Source: DASZTU01 sp035493835
GTDB lineage: Bacteria > Pseudomonadota > Alphaproteobacteria > Rhizobiales > Devosiaceae
DNA length: 15,700 nucleotides
NCBI GenBank assembly: GCA_035493835.1
Contig: DATJHO010000132.1
Span: 1 to 15,700 of the forward strand
Direction of reading: 5' to 3'
Shown one piece after another: positions 1 through 6,764 of this stretch; positions within the stretch are counted from its first letter, which is position 1; every line of letters begins with the position of its first letter. A program made the translations under genes and the position numbers. Under the pieces are notes generated by a model that saw only the letters and a list, made by a program, of their open reading frames with translations, was not told where the DNA came from and made no database searches.

Positions 1-134
1 CGGCCATCGCCGCAACGCGTGGCTTATATAGGGGGAGCGCCGACGCTACTCAAGCGCAAAACACCGGCCTGCGACAGATTTTTGACAACCCCGACCACCC
101 GGGCCGAAGGTCCGCATCAAGCGGAAACATGACA

Positions 135-163
135 TTGACAATCCACTTTTTGACCCTTAGGTC
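135..163 (+). promoter_or_regulatory. Candidate sigma-70 promoter upstream of bfd
   Basis: A perfect TTGACA lies at 135-140. Seventeen bases later (158-163) is TAGGTC, a poor match to TATAAT, so only the -35 half is convincing. A second TTGACA at 82-87 has no usable -10. The rest of 1-198 has no gene I can support, no tRNA and no clear iron-box palindrome (Irr or RirA type), although an iron-controlled promoter would be expected for bfd-bfr. Confidence 0.3.
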
Positions 164-198
164 TTTGGCATCAAACAGGGCCCGCCCCCCAGCTGCCG

Positions 199-543
199 AT
201 GCTAGTCTGCCACTGCAACATCATCACCGATCGTGACATCGAGAAGGTCATCACCGGGTTCCTCGAAGAGGATCCGTGGCAGCTCATTGTGCCGGCAAAA
301 GTCTATCATGAGCTCGGCAAGCGCGGCGTGTGCTGCGGTTGCTTTCCGAATGTGGTGGACATCATCATTCGCGTCACCGAAAATTACCACCTGAAGCAGG
401 GCGTCGACGAAGAGGCGTTCCGCAATATGCGCGGCCGGCTCGACATCATGAGGCTGCGGCACAGGAGGATTATCGGTGAAGGGCGAACCACGCGTTATCG
501 AAAAACTCAACGAAGCCCTGTTTCTGGAACTGGGCGCAGTTAA
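199..543 (+). CDS. bfd: Bacterioferritin-associated ferredoxin (Bfd)
   Basis: Small [2Fe-2S] ferredoxin of the BFD-like family. In characterised systems it binds bacterioferritin and passes electrons to its haem, so that stored ferric iron is reduced and released in the cytoplasm. The cluster ligands are visible: CHC at residues 4-6 and CCGC at 45-48, giving C4, C6, C45 and C48 in the CxC...CxxC pattern, followed by the typical FPNVVDIIIRVTE segment. The ATG at 199 is the only sensible start because C4 follows at once; its ribosome binding site is weak. The family core ends near residue 65-90. Here the frame continues to residue 114 with an Arg-rich tail (RRIIGEGRTTRYRKTQR), the last 22 residues of which overlap bfr in another frame. 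That tail is odd and may come from loss of an earlier stop. bfr follows directly, so the two are almost certainly co-transcribed. Confidence 0.93.
   Translation: MLVCHCNIITDRDIEKVITGFLEEDPWQLIVPAKVYHELGKRGVCCGCFPNVVDIIIRVTENYHLKQGVDEEAFRNMRGRLDIMRLRHRRIIGEGRTTRYRKTQRSPVSGTGRS
463..468 (+). promoter_or_regulatory. Strong ribosome binding site for bfr
   Basis: AGGAGG sits 7 bases before the GTG at 476. It decides the bfr start: no ATG lies nearby in that frame, and the protein from this GTG aligns with the normal bacterioferritin N-terminus (MKG...). The site lies inside the bfd reading frame, so bfr translation may be coupled to ribosomes passing through the end of bfd. Confidence 0.85.
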
Positions 544-961
544 TCAATACTGGGTGCACTATCGGCTGCTCGAGGACTGGGGATACACCCGCCTCGCTAC
601 CAAGGAGCGGGCCGAATCGATTGAGGAGATGCACCACGCCGACCGGCTGATCGAGCGCATCATCTTTCTCGAGGGCCATCCCAATGCCCAGCGCGTCGCC
701 CCACTTCGCATCGGGCAGACGATCCAGGAAGTGCTGGAGGCCGACCTCGCCGGCGAATATGAGGCGCAGAGGGCCTACACCGACTCGCGCGAGGTTTGCG
801 CGCAGCTCCGCGACTACGTGAGCAAGGAACTGTTCGACGAACTGCTGAAGGATGAGGAAGGCCACATCAACTTCCTCGAGGCCCAGCTCCGCCTGCTCGA
901 CACCATCGGCGTGGAAAATTACGGCCAGCTCAATGCCGGGCCCGCCAACGAGCAGCGCTGA
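476..961 (+). CDS. bfr: Bacterioferritin (Bfr)
   Basis: Haem-containing ferritin subunit of 161 residues, the normal length. The family forms 24-subunit cytoplasmic shells that oxidise Fe(II) at a dinuclear ferroxidase centre and store ferric mineral. All expected ligands are at canonical positions: E18, E51, H54, E94, E127 and H130 for the di-iron site, Y25 nearby, and M52 as the haem ligand bridging two subunits. The four-helix bundle is complete, with the conserved DEEGH motif at 126-130. The start is GTG with a strong AGGAGG. The gene lies immediately behind bfd, its electron-donor partner, and overlaps it by 68 bases. It ends before a pair of palindromic hairpins that could stop transcription. 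Confidence 0.96.
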   Translation: MKGEPRVIEKLNEALFLELGAVNQYWVHYRLLEDWGYTRLATKERAESIEEMHHADRLIERIIFLEGHPNAQRVAPLRIGQTIQEVLEADLAGEYEAQRAYTDSREVCAQLRDYVSKELFDELLKDEEGHINFLEAQLRLLDTIGVENYGQLNAGPANEQR

Positions 962-1002
962 CCGCCCGAGGCAAAACCAAAACACCCCCCCGGCTGCCGC
1001 CA

Positions 1003-1075
1003 CCCTCCCTCAAGGGGGAGGGGGAATTTGTGGCGCTGCGGTGCATCATCGTCCCCTCCCCCTTGCGGGGAGGGG
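1003..1075. repeat. Two palindromic hairpins between convergent genes
   Basis: Hairpin 1 pairs CCCTCCC (1003-1009) with GGGAGGG (1016-1022). Hairpin 2 pairs CCCCTCCCC (1053-1061) with GGGGAGGGG (1067-1075) around a 5-base loop. Similar elements recur at 2162-2267 and 4191-4301, so this is a dispersed intergenic palindrome family. It sits in the 183-base gap between bfr (+) and yajO (-) and could act as a two-way terminator, although no T-run follows either hairpin. The rest of the gap holds nothing recognisable. Confidence 0.8.
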
Positions 1076-1144
1076 TCAGCCGTGGGGTTGTTTGCTCTCT
1101 CCGGCTGGATCGTAGTTCAGCCGGCAACCTCAAGCGGCTATGTC

Positions 1145-2125
1145 TCAGGCGAATCCCACCACCGCCTTCGGCCGGTAGGGCGCCTCGAGGGCGGCGAGCT
1201 CGTCCGGCGTCAGCGTCAATTCCACTGCGGCGAACGCATCATCGAGGTGGCTCGCCTTGGTGGCGCCGATGATCGGAGACGTAATCACCGATTTCTGCAG
1301 CACCCAGGCGGTGGCAATCTGGGCGCGTGTGACACCGCGCTTTTCAGCGAGCGCCGCCACCGCCTCGACGATCTGCCGATCGGCCGCGTCGTCCTCCCGA
1401 TAGAGCGTCTTGCCAAAACCGTCGGTTTCGGTGCGCGCCGTCTCGGTGCCCCACGGGCGGGTCAGCCGGCCACGGGCGAGCGGGCTCCACGGAATCACGC
1501 CGATCCCCTCGGCGGCGCAGAGCGGCAGCATTTCCCGCTCTTCCTCGCGATAAAGCAGGTTCACGTAGTCCTGCATCGAGGCGAACTTGGCCCAGCCATG
1601 CTTGTCGCTGATGGCCAGCGCCTTGGCGAATTGCCAAGCGTACATGGAGGAAGCACCGATATAGCGGGCCTTGCCGGCGCGCACGACATCATTGAGGGCC
1701 TCCAGCGTCTCCTCGATCGGGGTGTTATAGTCCCAGCGGTGGATCTGGTAGAGATCGACATAGTCGGTGCCCAGGCGGCGCAGGCTATCGTCGATTTCCT
1801 GCATGATGGCCTTGCGGGAAAGGCCGTGGCCATTGGCACCCTCGCGTATCGCGCCGTGGACCTTGGTTGCGATCACCAGTTCCGAGCGCGGCGCCAGTTC
1901 CTTGAGCACCTTGCCGGTGATCTCCTCGCTCGAGCCGAGCGAATAGATGTTGGCGGTGTCGAAGAAATTGATGCCGCCCTCATAGGCCTTGCGGATGATC
2001 GGGCGGCTGTCCTCTTCGCTGAGCGACCACTGGTGGTTGCCGCGGCTCGGCTCGCCGAACGACATGCAACCGAGACAAATGCGCGAGACCTCAAGACCGG
2101 TCTTGCCGAGGCGGGTATATTTCAT
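1145..2125 (-). CDS. yajO: Aldo/keto reductase, YajO-like
   Basis: NADPH-dependent oxidoreductase of the AKR superfamily, 326 residues, predicted cytoplasmic TIM barrel. It closely follows E. coli YajO throughout, including GGINFFDTAN, the long shared stretch IHRWDYNTPIEETLEALNDV and VIPWSPLARGRLTRPWG. The AKR tetrad is visible: D56, Y61, K88 and H129. YajO has been linked in E. coli to 1-deoxyxylulose 5-phosphate formation and to general carbonyl reduction; the substrate here cannot be read from sequence. The reading frame extends 18 codons upstream, but the ATG at 2125 gives the conserved start MKYTRLGKTGLEVSR and has GGAGAA 6 bases before it, so I chose that. It converges on bfr, and a repeat-filled gap separates it from the upstream hydrolase, suggesting its own promoter. 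Confidence 0.93.
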   Translation of the reverse strand: MKYTRLGKTGLEVSRICLGCMSFGEPSRGNHQWSLSEEDSRPIIRKAYEGGINFFDTANIYSLGSSEEITGKVLKELAPRSELVIATKVHGAIREGANGHGLSRKAIMQEIDDSLRRLGTDYVDLYQIHRWDYNTPIEETLEALNDVVRAGKARYIGASSMYAWQFAKALAISDKHGWAKFASMQDYVNLLYREEEREMLPLCAAEGIGVIPWSPLARGRLTRPWGTETARTETDGFGKTLYREDDAADRQIVEAVAALAEKRGVTRAQIATAWVLQKSVITSPIIGATKASHLDDAFAAVELTLTPDELAALEAPYRPKAVVGFA

Positions 2126-2161
2126 GGGGAGTTCTCCGTTGAGACGAGTGAGGACAGCGTT

Positions 2162-2267
2162 GGGCCCGCCCCTCCCCACGAGGGCGAGGGTGCCAGTCGG
2201 CGCTGGTTATGAGGCACCGATGTTGGTCAGAGACTCAGCCGAACACCCTCCCCTTTTGCGGGGAGGG
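2162..2267. repeat. Palindromic repeat pair upstream of yajO
   Basis: The clear hairpin is CCCTCCCC (2246-2253) with GGGGAGGG (2260-2267), a perfect 8-bp stem around a 6-base loop. A related, degenerate copy lies near 2165-2192 (GCCCCTCCCC, then GAGGGCGAGGG). It belongs to the same family as the hairpins at 1003-1075. It occupies much of the 308-base gap 2126-2433 between yajO and the hydrolase. The remaining part, 2268-2433, has no gene or RNA I can recognise. Confidence 0.75.
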
Positions 2268-2433
2268 TTGGGGAAGGCGCCCAAACGAGTAAAGCGTGAA
2301 TGGCAACGCGTCGAGCGGGCGACACGAAGCGGCGATAGGTTAAGGGATTGATGTTGCGCCGCTAGGCTAGGCCGGCCGCGCTGTCACGGTCAATCCCCCC
2401 GCTCCTCACCAGCCGTTGATCGAGGACCGGGCG

Positions 2434-3456
2434 CTACTCATTGCGCCGGCCGCCGCCGATCGGCTCCATGACCGAATCGAGCTTGGCGATCACGTTCTGC
2501 ATCTGCTGCTGGTCATCGCTGCCGGGCGCGGCCGGTTCCTCCGGCACCCGCGGCACGCCGCCGGGGAAAGCCCCGAAGCGCTGGAAGAAAGTGACGATGT
2601 CGTCGAGCACCGGCGCCCGCCAGCGCCACAGCGCCCCGATCGCCAGCACCGGCTCCATATGGCCAAAACCGTCATAATATTTCTCGGTGACCCAATCGCC
2701 CTGGGCCCTGAGCTTTGCCGCCAAAGCCTGGCTGTTCTGGATACGCACGATCGGGTCATGCGTGCCGGCGCAAAGGAACATCGGCGGATCGTCCGAGGTC
2801 ACGAGGTTCACCGGCTGCGTCCCCTCGGGATTGAGTGCGCTGCCGAAGGAATTGCGCACCTCGTCATACTCGAAGGGATAGAAGTCATAAGGGCCGGAGA
2901 TCGCCGCGACGCCCTTGATGGTCATGGTCACGCCCTGGTCGTGGAAAAACGACTGGTCGACCGCCAGCATCACCGCGTTGTAGGCGCCCGCCGAATGGCC
3001 GGCGAGGAACAGCCGGTCGGTGTCCCCGCCATAGTTGGCAATATTGTCCTGCACCCATTTTAGCGCCCGGGCATTGTCCTCGAGAAAGTCTGGGTATTTC
3101 ACCTGCGGATAGAGCCGGTAATCGGCAATCACCACCACGAAGCCGCGCGAGGCGAAGGCACGGCCGACGAACTGATAGTCGGCCCGATCGCCATGATCCC
3201 AGCCGCCGCCATAGATGAAGAACAGCACCGGCGCCGTACCCTTGGGATTTTTCGGCACATAGACGTCGAGCTTGTCGCGCGCCCCCGGTCCATAGGAAAC
3301 GCCGTCGCCGATCTTGACCGCGCCGGTGTCCATGGCGGGGCCGACATTGAACGGATCCATGATGGAGATGGCGAAGGCGCTCGTGGGCACGAGGAGGCCA
3401 GCAAGTATGGCGATGAAGGCGATTACTCGGATCGCGGGAGCGGAATCAAGACGCAT
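2434..3456 (-). CDS. Exported alpha/beta hydrolase (esterase-like)
   Basis: Carboxylesterase-type alpha/beta hydrolase of the hormone-sensitive-lipase/BD-FAE group, 340 residues from the chosen start. Residues 1-29 form a classical Sec signal peptide (an Arg-containing n-region, hydrophobic IRVIAFIAILAGLLV, then AFA before the likely cut), so it should act in the periplasm or outside. The oxyanion-hole motif reads YGGGW at 82-86 where the family usually has HGGGW. The nucleophile is S155 in GHSAG, with likely acid D234 (THDPIV) and H266 (GFGHM). The reading frame extends 42 codons further upstream; I chose the ATG at 3456 because it puts the signal peptide at the N-terminus, although no strong ribosome binding site is visible. 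After the catalytic domain there is a Pro/Asp/Gln-rich tail of about 40 residues (PRVPEEPAAPGSDDQQQMQ) outside the fold. The natural substrate is unknown. Confidence 0.87.
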   Translation of the reverse strand: MRLDSAPAIRVIAFIAILAGLLVPTSAFAISIMDPFNVGPAMDTGAVKIGDGVSYGPGARDKLDVYVPKNPKGTAPVLFFIYGGGWDHGDRADYQFVGRAFASRGFVVVIADYRLYPQVKYPDFLEDNARALKWVQDNIANYGGDTDRLFLAGHSAGAYNAVMLAVDQSFFHDQGVTMTIKGVAAISGPYDFYPFEYDEVRNSFGSALNPEGTQPVNLVTSDDPPMFLCAGTHDPIVRIQNSQALAAKLRAQGDWVTEKYYDGFGHMEPVLAIGALWRWRAPVLDDIVTFFQRFGAFPGGVPRVPEEPAAPGSDDQQQMQNVIAKLDSVMEPIGGGRRNE

Positions 3457-3545
3457 TGTCGGGGCGGGCAAATCGGTTTCAGGGCGGGGTGACGCTGTTT
3501 GCAGGCGATTGGGTCGCATGACAAGCGGATGATATTGTGGCCGTT

Positions 3546-4181
3546 TCAGTCGGGCCACGGCACCACTGTTATTTCCGGCCATACGGATTTGGCCCGCGCG
3601 GCCTTGGCGTCGTGGCCGGGCCGGTTCATGAGCGCCGGATTGGGGGTGATCCGGAACGAAAAGATGTCGTCGAGCCCGAACGGCGCCAGGATCGTGAGGC
3701 CGTCGTCGGCTTCGAGCCGCACGGCCACCGCATGGGTTTTTGACGCATAAAGCTTCAGCATTTCAGCCGCCGACCTTAGCGGAGTGAAGGGCTGGCCGAA
3801 TTTTTCCGGAAACCAGAGATGCACCCTCGCCTGGTTCCGGACCTGCACCGGAATCGGCAGATCCGCGAAGCGGGTGGCCAATCGCTGGATCACTGCGTCT
3901 TCGGCCTCGTAGCTCAGGTCGGTATCGTCGAAATAAAAGACATCAATGTCCTTGATGCCGGTGAGCGGCGGCCGGCCGGTGAGTTCGTTCCAGACGCGGT
4001 TATAGAGGGCCCCCGCCACGACCAGCCATTCCGGCAGGTCGATTTCGCGCAGTTCGGCCAAAACCCGCATCAGCAGCGGATCGGCGCGCACGATTCCTTC
4101 GAGCGCTTGGCGCTGCACGGCTTCGGGTTGCCCCGAAAGTCTGAGGTGGGTCGGGGTCCGCACGTCGGTGTCGAGGTTCAT
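3546..4181 (-). CDS. Nucleotidyltransferase family protein (DUF925/NTP_transf_6)
   Basis: A 211-residue cytoplasmic protein resembling the DUF925 (NTP_transf_6) nucleotidyltransferase-fold family. The hallmark is GIKDIDVFYFDDTD at residues 75-88, where D78 and D80 are the likely metal-binding pair, preceded by VVAGALYNRVWN (54-65), the glycine-containing loop of this fold. Later motifs VHLWFPEKFG and LEADDGLTILAPFGLDDIF are also family-like. No member has, to my knowledge, an agreed cellular role, so I give no substrate. Start ATG at 4181; the purine-rich stretch before it (GGTGAGGGGACC) is the edge of the palindromic repeat at 4191-4301, which therefore seems to supply the ribosome binding site. 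The hydrolase begins 89 bases downstream on the same strand, so the two may share a transcript. Confidence 0.85.
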   Translation of the reverse strand: MNLDTDVRTPTHLRLSGQPEAVQRQALEGIVRADPLLMRVLAELREIDLPEWLVVAGALYNRVWNELTGRPPLTGIKDIDVFYFDDTDLSYEAEDAVIQRLATRFADLPIPVQVRNQARVHLWFPEKFGQPFTPLRSAAEMLKLYASKTHAVAVRLEADDGLTILAPFGLDDIFSFRITPNPALMNRPGHDAKAARAKSVWPEITVVPWPD

Positions 4182-4190
4182 GACGAAGGT

Positions 4191-4301
4191 CCCCTCACCC
4201 TACCTCTCCCCAAAGGGGGAAAGGGACGATGGAATCGCAAGGGCGCAGCAAAGAAAACCCTCGCCCCTTTGGGGGAGGGTGGCCGACAGGCCGGTGAGGG
4301 G
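4191..4301. repeat. Compound inverted repeat with nested hairpins
   Basis: Outer arms CCCCTCACC (4191-4199) and GGTGAGGGG (4293-4301) are exact inverted complements. Inside them, CTCTCCCCAAAGGGG (4204-4218) is nearly complementary to CCCCTTTGGGGGAGGG (4264-4279). Each inner arm is itself a small palindrome, and GGCC (4281-4284) / GGCC (4289-4292) form a further hairpin. The element is about 111 bp long with a roughly 45-base AT-richer centre. It lies between the GT41 gene and the nucleotidyltransferase gene. It is either two copies of the palindrome in opposite orientation or one composite unit, and could act as a terminator or RNA-processing stem. Confidence 0.8.
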
Positions 4302-4317
4302 TAGCCGATTGCACGAG

Positions 4318-6660
4318 TTACCCATTTCGATCGCACCATTCCCGCCACATCCCGCGAAGCGCCGTTTCGAAGTTCCGGGCGAAGCGGGGGGCGTCGCAAA
4401 GAGGCGAGGCCGCCATTTGCGGCCGGAGGCCGGCCCGCAATGCCGCGAGCCCCGGCAAATCGGCCGCGGCCGCGGCCGCCTTGGCCACATAGGCACCCTC
4501 ATCCGCCGCCACCCAGTCGGGAAGTCCCGCCGAATTGAGCACGCTCTCGCCCACCCGCGCGATAAAGCGATCGCCGGCGAGGGTCAGCACCGGCACCCCC
4601 ATCCACATCGCCTCGCAACTGGTGGTAGTGCCGTTATAGGGAAACGGATCGAGCCCGATATCGACCCTGCCATAGGTGCCGAGATGCCCGCCGGGATCCC
4701 TGACGAAGCCGAGGAGATCCACCCGCGACAGGTCGGCCCCGGCTGCGGCCAGCGTCTCCCGGATCCGCTCGGCGACGTCCTGCTTTTCGAGCGGCTTGTT
4801 CTTCAGCAGCAGCCGGCTGTTGGGGACAGCCGCGAGCACCCGCGCCCACAGCGCCAGCGTTGCCTGGCTCAGTTTGTTGACATTATTGAAGCTGCCGAAG
4901 GTGACAAAACTGTTCTGGAGCGCAGGCAGCGGCGCGACTTCCGGCGCCTGCTCGGGCGGAGAGAAGCAGAGATAGCTGTCCGGCATCCGCCACGGCGTCT
5001 CGCTGAACTGGTCCGCCGCCGTTTCGGGAGCGACGAACCGATCGGCGATGACATAGTCCATCGCCTTGAGCCCGCTGGTGCCCGAATAGCCGAGCCAGGT
5101 GGCGGTTACCGGCGCCGGCTTGCGGGCGAACACCAGCAGCCGATTGCGCGCCGTATGCCCTGACAGGTCGATAAGAATATCGATGCCGTCGGCAAGGATC
5201 GCCGCCTCCAATTGGTCGCCGCTGGTATAGGTCACGGAGCGCCAATTGGGGACAATCGCCTGGAGCCGCTCGGTCGTCTCGTCGCGGTTGGCCGCGGTCG
5301 AATAAGCAAAGAGCTCGAGCTTTTCGCGATCGAGCGCGGCGAGGGCGGTCTTGAGGAACTGCGCCACCGGGTGCTCGTAGAAATCGCCCGAGACGAACCC
5401 GACACGCAGGCGTTTTTCGGGATCCGGGGTATTCGCGAAGCTGGTCCGCGGCGAAATTGCCCTCGCCACCATCTCGCCAAAGGTTTTGGCCTCGGCGGCC
5501 GCCCCTTCCGCTGTCGAGGTCTCGCGGTAGTTCGAAACGAACAGCAACGCGCTCTTGGCTAGCAGGCTTTCGGAATCGAGCCCGAGCGCTTCACCAAAGG
5601 CGGTCTCCGCCTCCTCGATCCGCCCCGAAGCGAGCAGCGCCGCGCCAAAGCTCACGCGGATCTGCGCATCGTCCGGCCTAAGCTCCACCGCCTTGCGAAA
5701 ACTCTCGATGGCGCCGTTGTAGCTGGTCATATCGTGGAGCACGTGCCCCAGCGACGCATGGGCGCTCGCATCGGCCGGATCGCCGGCAATGGCGGCGGTA
5801 AGGGCAGAGGCCGCGTCCTGATGCCGGCCAAGGTCGGCGAGCACACGGCCGAGATTGCGGTAGGCGGTGGTATCGGGCTGGATCTGCACCGCTCTGCGAA
5901 AGCTCTCGGCCGCCGCTTCGAGTTCGCCCATCTCCATCAGCACGCCGCCGAGCGTATGGTGCATGCCTGCGCTCATCGGGCGGAGTTCGACCGCCCTTTC
6001 CGCACTCTGGCGCGCCTCTTCAAGGCGCCCGGATTTTGCCAGCGCCACGGCCAAGTGATTGTGCGCATTGGCATAATCCGGCTTCAGCGCGATGGCGCGC
6101 GCGTACCGCTCCATCGCCTCGTCGCGCCGGCCAAGCTCCATCAGCGCCAGCCCGAGATTGGCATACGCCTCGACATAAGTTGGCGCGAGCCCCAAGGCCG
6201 TTTCCTGGGCCTCGGCCGCGGCCTCGGTCCGGCCGAGCGCCAGCAGCGCCACGCCCAGATTGGAGTGCACCTGCGCCAGTTTTGGATCGATCGCGAGGGC
6301 CCGCTGATAGCTCGCTACCGCGTCCTCGAGCCGGTTCAGCGCCTTGAAGACCGTGCCGAGGTTCGTCTGATAGATGGCGTTGCCCGGCACAAGCGCGACG
6401 GCCTTGCCGATATGGCTCGCCGCCTCTTCGTTGCGGCCGGTCTGGTGCCAGATGAGGCCGAGCAGATGGTTGGCCTCGGCATGCCCGGGATCAGCGGCGA
6501 GCACCCGGCTATAGGCCTCGCCCGCCTGCTGCAACTGCCCGCGCTGATGTAGCGTCAGGGCGCGCGCCACCGCCTGATCGAGCATTGCCGGGGAAAGACC
6601 ACCGCCCCCGCGCGACAGATCGGCCGGGGAAAACAAGAGATTGGCACCCAATAGCTTCAC
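4318..6660 (-). CDS. TPR-repeat glycosyltransferase, GT41 (O-GlcNAc transferase-like)
   Basis: A 780-residue cytoplasmic protein of two parts. Residues about 28-366 are ten tandem TPR units of 34 residues (for example AEANHLLGLIWHQTGRNEEA), forming a protein-binding superhelix. Residues about 415-775 are the catalytic GT41/SPINDLY domain: VGFVSGDFYEHPVAQFL (420-436) with H430 matching the active-site His of human OGT, IDLSGHTARNR (497-507), NNVNKLS (592-598) with K596 matching the essential Lys, and DPFPYNGTTTSCEAMWMGVP (671-690) for the nucleotide sugar. The family moves a sugar from a nucleotide donor to Ser/Thr (or Asn in some bacterial members) of proteins. The start is GTG at 6660 with only a weak G-rich site; an ATG at 6585 (residue 26) is an alternative that keeps all TPRs. 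No adhesin, flagellin or other obvious acceptor is encoded nearby, so donor and target are unknown. It lies 104 bases downstream of the PCMT homologue. Confidence 0.93.
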   Translation of the reverse strand: MKLLGANLLFSPADLSRGGGGLSPAMLDQAVARALTLHQRGQLQQAGEAYSRVLAADPGHAEANHLLGLIWHQTGRNEEAASHIGKAVALVPGNAIYQTNLGTVFKALNRLEDAVASYQRALAIDPKLAQVHSNLGVALLALGRTEAAAEAQETALGLAPTYVEAYANLGLALMELGRRDEAMERYARAIALKPDYANAHNHLAVALAKSGRLEEARQSAERAVELRPMSAGMHHTLGGVLMEMGELEAAAESFRRAVQIQPDTTAYRNLGRVLADLGRHQDAASALTAAIAGDPADASAHASLGHVLHDMTSYNGAIESFRKAVELRPDDAQIRVSFGAALLASGRIEEAETAFGEALGLDSESLLAKSALLFVSNYRETSTAEGAAAEAKTFGEMVARAISPRTSFANTPDPEKRLRVGFVSGDFYEHPVAQFLKTALAALDREKLELFAYSTAANRDETTERLQAIVPNWRSVTYTSGDQLEAAILADGIDILIDLSGHTARNRLLVFARKPAPVTATWLGYSGTSGLKAMDYVIADRFVAPETAADQFSETPWRMPDSYLCFSPPEQAPEVAPLPALQNSFVTFGSFNNVNKLSQATLALWARVLAAVPNSRLLLKNKPLEKQDVAERIRETLAAAGADLSRVDLLGFVRDPGGHLGTYGRVDIGLDPFPYNGTTTSCEAMWMGVPVLTLAGDRFIARVGESVLNSAGLPDWVAADEGAYVAKAAAAAADLPGLAALRAGLRPQMAASPLCDAPRFARNFETALRGMWREWCDRNG

Positions 6661-6764
6661 CGGCCGGCTCGCCCCCGAAATCGCTAGGGGACGACCATAG
6701 CGGCAAAATCAGCAGGGAGGAAAGAGCGGCGGCATTGGCTTACGACGGTGGAGCCAAAGCAAAA

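Noticed and set aside
1..60. Possible tRNA or end of an upstream gene at the left edge
   Set aside because: No acceptor-stem pairing, no T-loop motif and no reading frame with support; the segment is too short to judge.
1028..2212. A 394-codon open frame on the plus strand opposite yajO
   Set aside because: The minus strand encodes an obvious aldo/keto reductase with its catalytic residues; the plus frame also runs through palindromic repeats and resembles no family.
5734..6552. A 272-codon plus-strand frame opposite the TPR array
   Set aside because: Its apparent internal periodicity comes from the 102-base TPR period on the coding strand.
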